A stretch of 6,132 nt of DNA from Holosporales bacterium (GCA_031257945.1 JAIRNU010000059.1:1-6132), one strand, 5' to 3'. Numbered from the stretch's first letter, positions 1 to 6,015 are shown. Numbers and translations are program-made. Notes: generated from the sequence alone by a model not told the origin.

Positions 1-2
1 TG

Positions 3-450
3 AAGTTAATTCCGATAAATTCGTTTTCTATCCGGAACTTTCCTTCGCTCACGACAATGTACCACCTCGCAAAAACAAATGCATTTTACACATTTTGTAT
101 GTTCGGGTCAAGTGTAGCCTCACGTGAGGAACTCCTTGTATTCTATAAGTATCTCCAGTTTCATCCGTGGACCTCATGAAAAATTATAGGAAAATCTTGA
201 GTAAACAGGATTATACCTCTTCGACTAAAGATGCTGGATTGTTCTATCCGAAAAGCCGTGATTTTGTGCGGATTAAGTATCTATTGGCCGGAATCTTTAG
301 TTGATTGGGGATACTCTAGGAATTTTTCTTGGTGATAGTGGACCAGTGGGCTGATAACCCGTAATTCTCCAGGATTATTTAGTCAACTATGTTTTTGCTC
401 ATATCTTACACCACGGAGAGAGAGGAATTTCCATCCACTCTATTTTTTAA
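3..450 (+). pseudogene. decayed BspA-like leucine-rich-repeat gene, 5' end outside window
   Basis: No frame is intact, but pieces in successive frames read like an LRR_5 (BspA-type) protein. Frame 3 is open from the window edge to 179 and contains NSFSIRNFPSLTTM and TNAFYTF, resembling the N-A-F...C-x-S-L core of these repeats. Another piece, up to 338, reads IYWPESLVDWGY, like the tail motif that often closes such proteins. A third, 358-450 in a shifted frame, reads LVNYVFAHILHH. The last two match, in order and at nearly the same spacing, the tail of the clearer LRR relic at 5545-5915; positions 378-401 are identical there at 21 of 24 bases, all three differences being C/T. In the right copy both pieces share one frame; here they are one frame apart with stops between, the signature of frameshift decay. 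A small open frame 176-304 starting on an ATGA overlap is probably debris. The family assignment is inferred and rests mainly on the match to the right-hand copy. Confidence 0.42.
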
Positions 451-625
451 AACCCAGGCACTACGCGGCTTTTATTGCATGGTGGAAAAATAGGCGGAGA
501 ATTACAGTTGATCAAACCAAACACCATTGCAAAAGCTGCGAATGCGTTTATGCGTCATTTAGAGGCATATTTTTCGACTTTTACAACTGGTCAAGGACCA
601 CTTTGTAAGGTCGCTTCGTGTTCCG

Positions 626-639
626 CGTGATAAATCACG
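626..639. repeat. short perfect inverted repeat
   Basis: CGTGAT-AA-ATCACG is a perfect 6-bp inverted repeat around two bases, about 10 bp upstream of the CtrA-type site. Dyads of this form are common operators, but no specific regulator can be named. It is too small and lacks a following T-run, so it does not look like a terminator. Confidence 0.3.
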
Positions 640-646
640 ATTTCTG

Positions 647-662
647 TTAACAGTTTGTTAAC
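647..662 (+). promoter_or_regulatory. candidate CtrA binding site (TTAA-N7-TTAAC)
   Basis: The sequence TTAACAGTTTGTTAAC matches the full alphaproteobacterial CtrA consensus TTAA-N7-TTAAC at every defined position. The two GTTAAC half-sites are 11 bp apart, one helical turn, so a dimer would contact one face of the DNA. The first half also sits in a perfect 10-bp palindrome, CTGTTAACAG (644-653). CtrA is the master cell-cycle response regulator of alphaproteobacteria. The site lies 42 bp upstream of the ATG at 705. I see no convincing -10 element at ideal spacing (TAGTAT at 673-678 is too close), so whether it activates, represses or is fortuitous is open. Confidence 0.5.
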
Positions 663-704
663 GAATTAATTGTAGTATTCAAGTAGGAGCCTGTTTATTG
701 TGAG

Positions 705-875
705 ATGTCTATGAAGGAAGTTCTTAGAGTCGCCGTTATATTGGGTTTATGCGGAGCTTATGACGCGGTGGGTAACGATTTTAGTGTCGAGTCTATCAGT
801 TGTGTGTCAGATCTGGCCGCGGAGCTTGATATGATACAGGGCACCTTGCATGGAAACGACGGTGAAGATGGCTAA
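705..875 (+). CDS. possible small exported protein, unknown function
   Basis: This is a 56-residue frame beginning MSMKEVLRVAVILGLCGAYD. After two positive charges a short hydrophobic stretch (about residues 6-18) looks like a weak signal peptide or membrane anchor. The rest is acidic (many D and E) with one further Cys at 33. The Cys at 16 is preceded by LGL, which is not a proper lipobox. I do not recognise the family. Support for a real gene is indirect: an AGGAG at 685-689 (15 bases before the ATG, rather far), the CtrA-type site upstream, and tail-to-tail packing against yidD, with the TAA at 873-875 overlapping the yidD stop. Against it are the small size and lack of recognisable homology. 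A second in-frame ATG at 711 could be the true start. Confidence 0.38.
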   Translation: MSMKEVLRVAVILGLCGAYDAVGNDFSVESISCVSDLAAELDMIQGTLHGNDGEDG

Positions 876-1147
876 ACGTTGGACTGGCTAGGCGTGTTCT
901 GCGTCTTTTGCGTTGGTACTGGGTCATAGCCCCACGTCTTTCCAGCGGATTGCTGTCGCCCGCAAAGTGACGCTCTACAGCGGAGTATCCTTTTTACAGT
1001 AAGGACAAGGCCTGTTACAAGGCCATGTGTTTCGATCGCGTATATTGCGTATTTTGAGCAAGATGGTGTAAACCGGCATCTGCCGGCGAAGGTATGCGAA
1101 ATGCAGCGCTGGTACGCTTTTATGCAAAAAATAATAACTCGCTTCAT
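872..1147 (-). CDS. yidD: membrane protein insertion efficiency factor YidD
   Basis: YidD is a small, membrane-associated protein that improves YidC-dependent insertion of inner-membrane proteins. The 91-residue product has the family hallmarks: an amphipathic N-terminus (VIIFCIKAYQRCIS), the core CRFTPSCSKYA at residues 24-34, AIETHG and the KRILRC segment (52-57), and the closing YDPVP at 74-78. Between RC and YDPVP it carries about seven more residues than usual (ASLCGRQQSAGKTWG in place of a short P-W-G-G type loop). The frame is open upstream to an ATG at 1270. I choose the ATG at 1147 because MKRVIIFCIKAYQR is where the family normally starts, AAGG lies five bases before it, and a candidate promoter lies inside the longer frame. 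yidD commonly follows rpmH-rnpA; here it stands alone, divergent from ftsZ. The last 13 residues (Q, T, N, S-rich) are a typical unconserved tail. Confidence 0.93.
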   Translation of the reverse strand: MKRVIIFCIKAYQRCISHTFAGRCRFTPSCSKYAIYAIETHGLVTGLVLTVKRILRCRASLCGRQQSAGKTWGYDPVPTQKTQNTPSQSNV

Positions 1148-1192
1148 ACTTGCCTTGGTCGCCACATAAGAGGAAACATACTGCCAATACAC

Positions 1193-1222
1193 TTTATATA
1201 TACTGTTTTGCGTTAAAAGTAA
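1193..1222 (-). promoter_or_regulatory. candidate promoter for yidD
   Basis: Read on the minus strand, TTACTT (1222-1217) and TATAAA (1198-1193) are 18 bases apart, and an overlapping TATATA gives a 16-base spacing. The -10 lies about 46 bases before the ATG at 1147 and inside the longer upstream frame, which supports the shorter YidD start. The -35 is a poor match to TTGACA. Confidence 0.33.
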
Positions 1223-1477
1223 CCACTTTTTTTGTGTGTGTAAGTCCATAACGTGTGAGGACTGTTTCATTAGTTAGTAGAGCTATTGCAGACGCCATTT
1301 CAGCCCTTGCTTTCTACGATGAAGAAACGGCTTGCGCAACGGCCTAGCCAAGCGAATGCGCAACGCCGCTTCCGCCGCTTCCCAAAGGCAGCACTGCTTG
1401 AAGTTCTGTCCAACTACGTGCCAGGCGAACCTCCCCCTTTGCGAAAACTTCCAACATTTTAAAAAAGCTGAATGTTT

Positions 1478-1505
1478 TTGTTTTATTTGCCCACTATTTC
1501 ATAAT
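1478..1505 (+). promoter_or_regulatory. candidate promoter for ftsZ
   Basis: TTGTTT (1478-1483) and CATAAT (1500-1505) are separated by 16 bases and lie 47 bases upstream of the ftsZ start, a good sigma-70-like arrangement. No CtrA-type site is present in the yidD-ftsZ gap, unlike Caulobacter, where ftsZ transcription is under CtrA control. Confidence 0.4.
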
Positions 1506-1552
1506 ACAATGGGGTGTGTGTTCGGTAGTATGTTTTTTCGCTTGGAGATAAT

Positions 1553-2980
1553 ATGTCTGATGGGTTCAGTCTTCGCCCTAGAATAACGGTTGTTGGTATA
1601 GGGGGCGCCGGGTGCAATGCTGTTAATAATATGATTAGAGCACAATTAGAAGGCGTAGAATTTTTGGTAGCTAATACTGATGCCCAGTCGTTGGATCAAT
1701 CCCTAGTCGACTTTGAGAACAGGATACAGCTAGGACCTAATATGACTAAGGGTTTAGGCGCAGGGTCGAAGCCCGATGTCGGTCAGGCCGCCGCGGAAGA
1801 GTCCATCCCGGAAGTCGCCCCAAAGCTCCAGGGGAGTAACATGGTTTTCATAACTGCCGGAATGGGCGGGGGCACAGGAACGGGGGCCGCACCGGTCATT
1901 GCGCGTATCGCTCGTGATGCTGGGATCCTTACCGTTGGCGTTATTACTAAGCCGTTTTTTTTCGAAGGGGCGCACCGCTCTATTGCCGCCGACCGTGGGA
2001 TTGCAGAATTGCAAAAGCAGGTTGATACCCTGATCATTATCCCGAACCAAAATCTATTTCGGGTCGCAAACGAAAAGACGACATTCGCAGACGCGTTTAA
2101 AATGGCTGATGAGGTTTTGTATTCTGGTGTCCGCGGCGTTACTGATTTGATGATTATGCCGGGCCTAATAAACCTAGACTTTGCGGATGTAAAGGCCGTT
2201 ATGGCCGAGATGGGCAATGCAATGATGGGGACTGGCGAAGCGGAGGGCGAGCGGCGGGCGCTGGACGCTGCGGAGGCGGCGATCTCTAACCCTCTGCTTG
2301 ACGATGTTTCAATGCGGGGAGCAAAGGGCGTATTGATCAGCATAACTGGAGGCTTCGACCTTACATTGTTCGAAGTTGACGAGGCTGTAAACCGCATTCG
2401 CGAAGACGTAGAAGGGGACGCTAACATCATCTTTGGGTCAACGTTTGATGAAAGATTAGACGGGAAAATCAGGGTTTCCGTTGTGGCAACAGGAATTGGC
2501 CAACCAAAAATCGAAGAAGAAAAGAAGGAGGAAGTGGCAGCTCCAGAAATGACCGGGTTTAACGGGCTTATAAGAAAAACATTTGGCGGGGGGAATCAGG
2601 GCTTTTCGGCACATAACCCGATATACTCGGAAGCGCAATACAGGGAACCAGAAGAAGAAGCTCCCAAAAAAGAGGGGAATGTGTTTGTGAGCACGCAAAG
2701 CCCGCCCGCAGCGATCCCTGAGCAATTGGCGTTCGAGGAGGTTATAAAATCAGACCCCCCTCAACCAGAGCATAATTATTTACAGGAGAATATAAGGGAG
2801 CGCGCGGAAATTCCCCCTAGAAAGGCGAAATTATCGTTTTTGGAGCGTTTAACTGGTACGCGGAATGTAAAGTACCAGCCAAAGGGGCTTCGCGTAGTGC
2901 AGCAGGAAAACCAGCCGGGAATGGATGATGATTTGAGAGATCTCGAAATCCCGGCTTTTTTACGCAAATCTAAGCGGTAG
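1553..2980 (+). CDS. ftsZ: cell division protein FtsZ
   Basis: FtsZ is the tubulin-like GTPase that polymerises into the cytoplasmic division ring at midcell. The 475-residue product is complete. It begins with the nucleotide-binding strand ITVVGIGGAGCNAVNNMI (residues 11-28), has the tubulin signature GGGTGTG at 105-111, and the catalytic T7 loop NLDFADVKAVM at 207-217, with both aspartates at the E. coli positions 209 and 212. The globular GTPase/C-terminal domains end near 316. A charged, Pro/Glu/Lys-rich linker of about 140 residues follows, long as is usual in alphaproteobacteria. It ends in the conserved peptide DLEIPAFLRK (463-472), which binds FtsA, ZipA and other partners. The start is set by GGAG at 1544-1547, five bases before the ATG, and by the family N-terminus. 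ftsQ and ftsA are not upstream and lpxC is not downstream; instead a thiolase follows after four bases, and the two are probably co-transcribed and translationally coupled. Confidence 0.98.
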   Translation: MSDGFSLRPRITVVGIGGAGCNAVNNMIRAQLEGVEFLVANTDAQSLDQSLVDFENRIQLGPNMTKGLGAGSKPDVGQAAAEESIPEVAPKLQGSNMVFITAGMGGGTGTGAAPVIARIARDAGILTVGVITKPFFFEGAHRSIAADRGIAELQKQVDTLIIIPNQNLFRVANEKTTFADAFKMADEVLYSGVRGVTDLMIMPGLINLDFADVKAVMAEMGNAMMGTGEAEGERRALDAAEAAISNPLLDDVSMRGAKGVLISITGGFDLTLFEVDEAVNRIREDVEGDANIIFGSTFDERLDGKIRVSVVATGIGQPKIEEEKKEEVAAPEMTGFNGLIRKTFGGGNQGFSAHNPIYSEAQYREPEEEAPKKEGNVFVSTQSPPAAIPEQLAFEEVIKSDPPQPEHNYLQENIRERAEIPPRKAKLSFLERLTGTRNVKYQPKGLRVVQQENQPGMDDDLRDLEIPAFLRKSKR

Positions 2981-2984
2981 CGGA

Positions 2985-4208
2985 ATGGGCGGTGTATATA
3001 TTGTCGCGGCAAAGAGAACGCCGATTGGGGCGTTTGGTGGCTATGCCAGCAATATGACGGCTATCGAGCTTGGTGTTTCAGCCGTCCAAAATATGACTAA
3101 AAGCATAGATTTTGACGCAAAAATAGGCGGGGAGGTTGGTTTGTACGCGGCTTTTGGGTGTGTTTTGCAAGCTGGTGTTGGGCAAAATCCGTGCCGTCAG
3201 GTGATGCTTTCTTCCGGGCTCCCTGACATTTTTGGGGCACCCAAGTCAACACCTACAAAAGGGTGTGTAACCACAGTAACAGTTAACCACGTATGCGGGT
3301 CTGGGATGACTGCAGTAAACCAAGCCTATGATGCGATTTGCTTAGGGAAAGCGGAGATTGCTTTTGCTGGCGGAATGGAGAATATGTCCGCAGCGCCCTA
3401 CCTCCTTGGCAAGGCGCGCTTTGGATACAGACTAGGCAATAGCGATATAATTGATCATTTACAAAGAGATGGGTTAGAGGATGCGTACTCCCAAAAGCCT
3501 ATGGTAAATTTGGCGGAGGACGTTGCTAGCGAAAAAAAGATCACCAGGGACGACGTGGAGGCCTACGTTCGTAATTCATACGAAAAAGCCAAAAACGCCG
3601 CGGAGAGTGGCTTTTTTGAGGAAGAAATCGCCCCTATTTCAAAAGTTACTACTAAAAAGGAGACACTACTCTTTGCGGCCGATGAAGTTTTGGGCAAGGT
3701 TATCCCCGAGAAAATTCCCCTGCTTGCTCCGGTTGTTTCAGGCGGCATACTAACCCCAGCAACAGTATCAGCAATTGCAGATGGTGCAGCAAGTGTTATC
3801 CTTGCTAGTGACCGCACCATAATGGAAAGAGGCTTCACCCCACTAGTGCGAATTGTTGGCTATGCCTATGCCTCCACCACTCCAAAAGATTTTACAATTG
3901 CGCCAGTTTTTGCGACGCAGCGGTTGTGCCGGGAAGTAGGATGGGCTGTCGAGAACGTAGACCTTTTCGAAGTTAATGAGGCTTTTGCCACCGTTCCAAT
4001 AATTTTTAGCAATGAGCTCCACGTTCCATTCGAAAAAATCAATACGGTCGGCGGGGCATGCGTTTATGGGCACCCGCTGGGGTGCAGCGGCGCCCGTATA
4101 ATCGTAACACTGGTTTATAGTATGTTGCGCTGGTCCCGGAAACGGGGGATTGCCACGGTTTGTATCGGCGGGGGAGAGGGCATTGCTATCGCCCTTGAAC
4201 TTCCCTGA
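2985..4208 (+). CDS. thiolase, probable acetyl-CoA C-acetyltransferase
   Basis: Cytoplasmic thiolases condense two acetyl-CoA to acetoacetyl-CoA, or cleave 3-ketoacyl-CoA in the reverse direction. All catalytic parts are present in 407 residues: nucleophile Cys104 in VNHVCGSGM, the GGMENMS-APYLL segment, NEAFA at 331-335 (oxyanion-hole Asn), His363 in GHPLGCSGAR, and the acid/base Cys393 in VCIGGGEG. The N-terminus VYIVAAKRTPIGAFGG is typical, so the ATG at 2985 is right even though the ribosome site is poor; it sits four bases after the ftsZ stop, suggesting coupled translation. Two oddities: about 12 extra residues (APKSTPTKGCVTT region, 85-97) between the NPCRQ motif and the nucleophile, and TPATVSAIADGAA where most members have TAGNASGINDGAA. 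The sequence looks biosynthetic (AtoB/PhaA-like) rather than FadA-like, but no partner gene for polyhydroxybutyrate, ketone or fatty-acid metabolism is in the window, so the pathway is open. Confidence 0.93.
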   Translation: MGGVYIVAAKRTPIGAFGGYASNMTAIELGVSAVQNMTKSIDFDAKIGGEVGLYAAFGCVLQAGVGQNPCRQVMLSSGLPDIFGAPKSTPTKGCVTTVTVNHVCGSGMTAVNQAYDAICLGKAEIAFAGGMENMSAAPYLLGKARFGYRLGNSDIIDHLQRDGLEDAYSQKPMVNLAEDVASEKKITRDDVEAYVRNSYEKAKNAAESGFFEEEIAPISKVTTKKETLLFAADEVLGKVIPEKIPLLAPVVSGGILTPATVSAIADGAASVILASDRTIMERGFTPLVRIVGYAYASTTPKDFTIAPVFATQRLCREVGWAVENVDLFEVNEAFATVPIIFSNELHVPFEKINTVGGACVYGHPLGCSGARIIVTLVYSMLRWSRKRGIATVCIGGGEGIAIALELP

Positions 4209-4265
4209 GAAGCCGCGGACACTACCAGCCAGGGCGCTAAGAACCAGTAGATATGAAACCCGAGG

Positions 4266-4274
4266 AAAGGAGGT
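4266..4274 (+). promoter_or_regulatory. strong Shine-Dalgarno that decides the transporter start
   Basis: AAAGGAGGT is a near-ideal ribosome binding site, with six bases between GGAGG and the ATG at 4280. It lies downstream of the earlier in-frame ATG at 4253, which has no ribosome site, so translation should begin at 4280. Confidence 0.8.
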
Positions 4275-4279
4275 CGGCG

Positions 4280-5557
4280 ATGCACAAAAAACAGAGTTTG
4301 CTTTTTCGTAGGGCCGCTATTGCAATTTTTGGCATGTCTGCAGGCGTTTCCTTCTTCATGATCGTAACGGTTCTATTTTTCCGCCTTTCCTCTGCGATGG
4401 TGGCTCCCAAAGAGATAGGGTTGTTTGCTTTTGTGAGCCTTCCATACAATGTCCGCTTTTTGTGGCCTTTTTTGATTGATCACTTTAGGATCCCCTACTT
4501 CGCCGCGCGTTTAGGGCAAAGGCGATCGTGGGGAGTGCTGGCTCAGCTAGCATCATGTATCCTAGTGATTCTCCTCGGGAGCACAGACCCTGCGGCGAAT
4601 TTACCGCGAACTTTCTGCCTTGCGACTCTTTTATCTTTTTTCTCTGCGCTTCATGACATAGTCTCGGAAATTTACCGTTTTCACTTTGCTGAAAAAATAT
4701 CGCATGACTCCAGCGTTCCCCTGCAAACTGTAGGGTTCAGGTGCGGACAATTTTTGGCAGCGTCACTTGTGCCGATTATCTCGGCCTTTTTTGGCTGGCT
4801 TGCTGGGCATATGGTTGTTGCCATCGTTAAAATTGCGGCGGCTTTCTTTATTACAAAGCTTGAGGAGCCAAAAGAAAAAGCAGAGCGCTACCGCAAAAAA
4901 CGCGGCTTCTTCCAGGAAATTAAAGGGAAAGTCCTCACAATCTTTGCAAAAACCGCGCAGAACCCGCTTTTAGGCGTTTTTTTGCTATCAATAATCCTTA
5001 TGCGAATTATCGATACTGTGCCAGGTCCATTACAGACGATTTTTATTGGTAAAATCGGGATAAGCAACTTTGATTTTGGGCTTGTAAAGGGGGGCTGCGG
5101 GATTATTTTTGTGATGCTGGGCATTCCTACGGCGAGTTATTTTGTCAAAAAAACAGGCGTGTTAAATGCTCTATTTTGCGGAGTTCTTTGCCAGAGTTTT
5201 GCCAGCATGCTCTCCCTGCTTTTGCTTGATTTACACGACGATTCGCATGTTTTATTACTGATGAGTCTTTCTACATCGTTTCAAGATTTTTTCCAGGGGT
5301 TTATGAATACTTCTATTATCATTTATATCTCATCTTTTTGTGAGACCAAGTTAAGTATTTATTACTTTACTCTTTTTAGTACTATTAGTTCGATGAGCCG
5401 GTCTATTGCTACATACGCGCTTAGCACAATATCAACGACAGTTGGATGGGATTTTGTTTTTTGCTTGCCAATCATGCTTTGCTTCCCGCTAGCGATAGTT
5501 TTTGCTTTTTTAGGCAGGAAAAATTGCTTGCATAATGTTTTTAGCCACAGGTCTTAA
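4280..5557 (+). CDS. AmpG-like MFS transporter
   Basis: This is an inner-membrane permease of the major facilitator superfamily, 425 residues with about 12 hydrophobic segments. A charged central cytoplasmic loop (about 192-229, rich in K, R and E) splits it into two halves. It resembles AmpG, which imports anhydromuropeptides for cell-wall recycling: KEIGLFAFVSLPYNVRFLWPFLIDHF, then RLGQRRSWGVLAQ, SALHDIVSEIYR and TVGFRCGQFLAA follow AmpG's IGFFSLV...FKFLWSPLMD, RRRGW, SASQDIVFDAWK and VLGYRLG in order. Divergence is large enough that the substrate cannot be assigned; Rickettsiales carry several AmpG paralogues of uncertain substrate. The start at 4280 is chosen for its strong ribosome site; an ATG at 4253 would add nine residues. 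It follows the thiolase by 71 bases with no terminator seen, so it is likely in the same transcript. Its 3' end touches the LRR relic directly. Confidence 0.88.
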   Translation: MHKKQSLLFRRAAIAIFGMSAGVSFFMIVTVLFFRLSSAMVAPKEIGLFAFVSLPYNVRFLWPFLIDHFRIPYFAARLGQRRSWGVLAQLASCILVILLGSTDPAANLPRTFCLATLLSFFSALHDIVSEIYRFHFAEKISHDSSVPLQTVGFRCGQFLAASLVPIISAFFGWLAGHMVVAIVKIAAAFFITKLEEPKEKAERYRKKRGFFQEIKGKVLTIFAKTAQNPLLGVFLLSIILMRIIDTVPGPLQTIFIGKIGISNFDFGLVKGGCGIIFVMLGIPTASYFVKKTGVLNALFCGVLCQSFASMLSLLLLDLHDDSHVLLLMSLSTSFQDFFQGFMNTSIIIYISSFCETKLSIYYFTLFSTISSMSRSIATYALSTISTTVGWDFVFCLPIMLCFPLAIVFAFLGRKNCLHNVFSHRS

Positions 5558-5915
5558 CCAACAGACCAAATGCTTTTACCAAGTGCAATAGTTTACAAAA
5601 CATACACATCTCTGATCGCACTGCTTTAATTATGGGCTGTGCTTTTTGCGATTGTGCATCTCTACAACTGTAACCATTCAGTCCCCCGATACTATATTTA
5701 ACCCTAATGCTTTTCAGAACTGCCCGTCGTTAAAAGTAGTTATCTTTAATTTTAGGATCGGTAACCATGATCCAAGAAATTTTTCCACGCAGGTTCCAGT
5801 TGAGTGGACGATACGCTTTAGCGATAAAGCTTACGCATACGATGGGGCTGCGCTGGAGGCAATCATCTTAGTGCGTTTAGTCAATTATGTTTCTGTTCAA
5901 TATGTAAGGTGTTGA
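5545..5915 (+). pseudogene. frameshifted fragment of a BspA-like leucine-rich-repeat gene
   Basis: Three LRR_5-type repeats are visible. Repeat 1 starts at 5569 (NAFTKCNSLQNIHISD), repeat 2 at 5638 (CAFCDCASLQ, continuing VTIQSPDTIFNP) and repeat 3 at 5706 (NAFQNCPSLKVVIF). Repeats 1 and 2 start exactly 69 bases (23 codons) apart, while 2 and 3 are 68 apart. Accordingly, the frame changes at about 5668-5670: the first frame hits TAA at 5671 and the reading continues one frame over to TGA at 5913. One base has been lost. The 5' end is missing too: the frame opens only after a stop at 5542 and overlaps the 3' end of the transporter, with no start or signal peptide. BspA-type LRR proteins are usually surface-exposed or secreted binding proteins, and in host-associated bacteria they are candidate effectors. 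A TTG-start frame (5646-5915) exists but would begin inside a repeat and is not a real gene. Confidence 0.72.
5815..5830. repeat. short hairpin with partner inverted repeat downstream
   Basis: GCTTTA-GCGA-TAAAGC can fold as a perfect 6-bp stem with a GNRA-type loop. Twelve of its bases (5818-5829, TTAGCGATAAAG) recur as a perfect inverted copy at 5939-5950 (CTTTATCGCTAA), 109 bases further on. The first copy lies inside the LRR relic and the second in the spacer before the insertion-sequence end. Function unknown. Confidence 0.4.
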
Positions 5916-5934
5916 GAACGGCTAGCCTAATGTA

Positions 5935-5963
5935 TTGACTTTATCGCTAAGCACCAGTAACAT
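5935..5963 (+). promoter_or_regulatory. weak candidate promoter facing the insertion-sequence end
   Basis: TTGACT (5935-5940) and TAACAT (5958-5963) are 17 bases apart. The -35 is good and the -10 is only a four-of-six match. No gene starts immediately downstream, so this may be fortuitous. Confidence 0.2.
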
Positions 5964-6015
5964 CCGGAGAGTTTCAAAAGTGGCGTCCTGTCCGAGCAAT
6001 CAGGAGAGATTCTAT

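Larger units (their letters stand above)
451..704. other. region without a supported gene, regulatory-looking right half
   Basis: I find no start-to-stop gene here. One + strand frame is open from 339 to 608 without any ATG, GTG or usable TTG start; its end reads HHCKSCECVYASFRGIFFD, faintly like a zinc-ribbon of an IS1595-type transposase, but that is too weak to annotate. The right half, 620-700, is AT-rich and carries a short palindrome and a CtrA-type site, so it probably acts as the upstream region of the small gene at 705. Confidence 0.4.
1148..1552. other. yidD-ftsZ divergent intergenic region
   Basis: These 405 bases separate the divergent yidD and ftsZ starts and hold one candidate promoter toward each. 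The middle (about 1285-1445) is visibly richer in G and C than either side and has no stop-rich frame, so several small frames are open: 1319-1462 on + (47 residues, basic, starting MKKRLAQRPS), 1344-1457 on - (37 residues, starting MLEVFAKGEV) and 1332-1586 on + (84 residues, running into ftsZ). None has a ribosome binding site or a recognisable domain, so I annotate none. It could be a gene remnant or a structured leader. I recognise no tRNA or other standard RNA gene here. Confidence 0.5.

Noticed and set aside
600..704. Replication origin suggested by the AT-rich stretch with a CtrA box
   Set aside because: No DnaA box matching TTATCCACA and no origin-associated genes are visible; one CtrA site alone does not support an origin.
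1215..1230. AAAAGT-AACC-ACTTTT hairpin followed by T residues as a terminator
   Set aside because: The stem is only six mostly A-T pairs, and it sits upstream of yidD in the divergent promoter region and not after a gene.
1148..1270. N-terminal extension of YidD to the ATG at 1270 (41 extra residues)
   Set aside because: The added sequence is unlike any YidD N-terminus, the candidate promoter lies inside it, and the ATG at 1147 has a ribosome site and the expected first residues.
1332..1586. 84-residue + strand frame overlapping the ftsZ start
   Set aside because: It has no ribosome site or domain, has an odd Cys/Phe-rich composition, and overlaps the well-supported ftsZ start in another frame.
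1783..2430. 215-residue - strand frame inside ftsZ
   Set aside because: It is an antisense shadow of the conserved ftsZ coding sequence, low in complexity and rich in Ser/Ala/Pro, with no recognisable family.
4209..4279. Terminator between thiolase and transporter
   Set aside because: I see no GC-rich stem followed by a T-run in these 71 bases, so read-through is the simpler view.
5646..5915. 89-residue gene with TTG start
   Set aside because: It would start inside an LRR unit whose first part is read in the neighbouring frame, so it is the 3' piece of a frameshifted gene.
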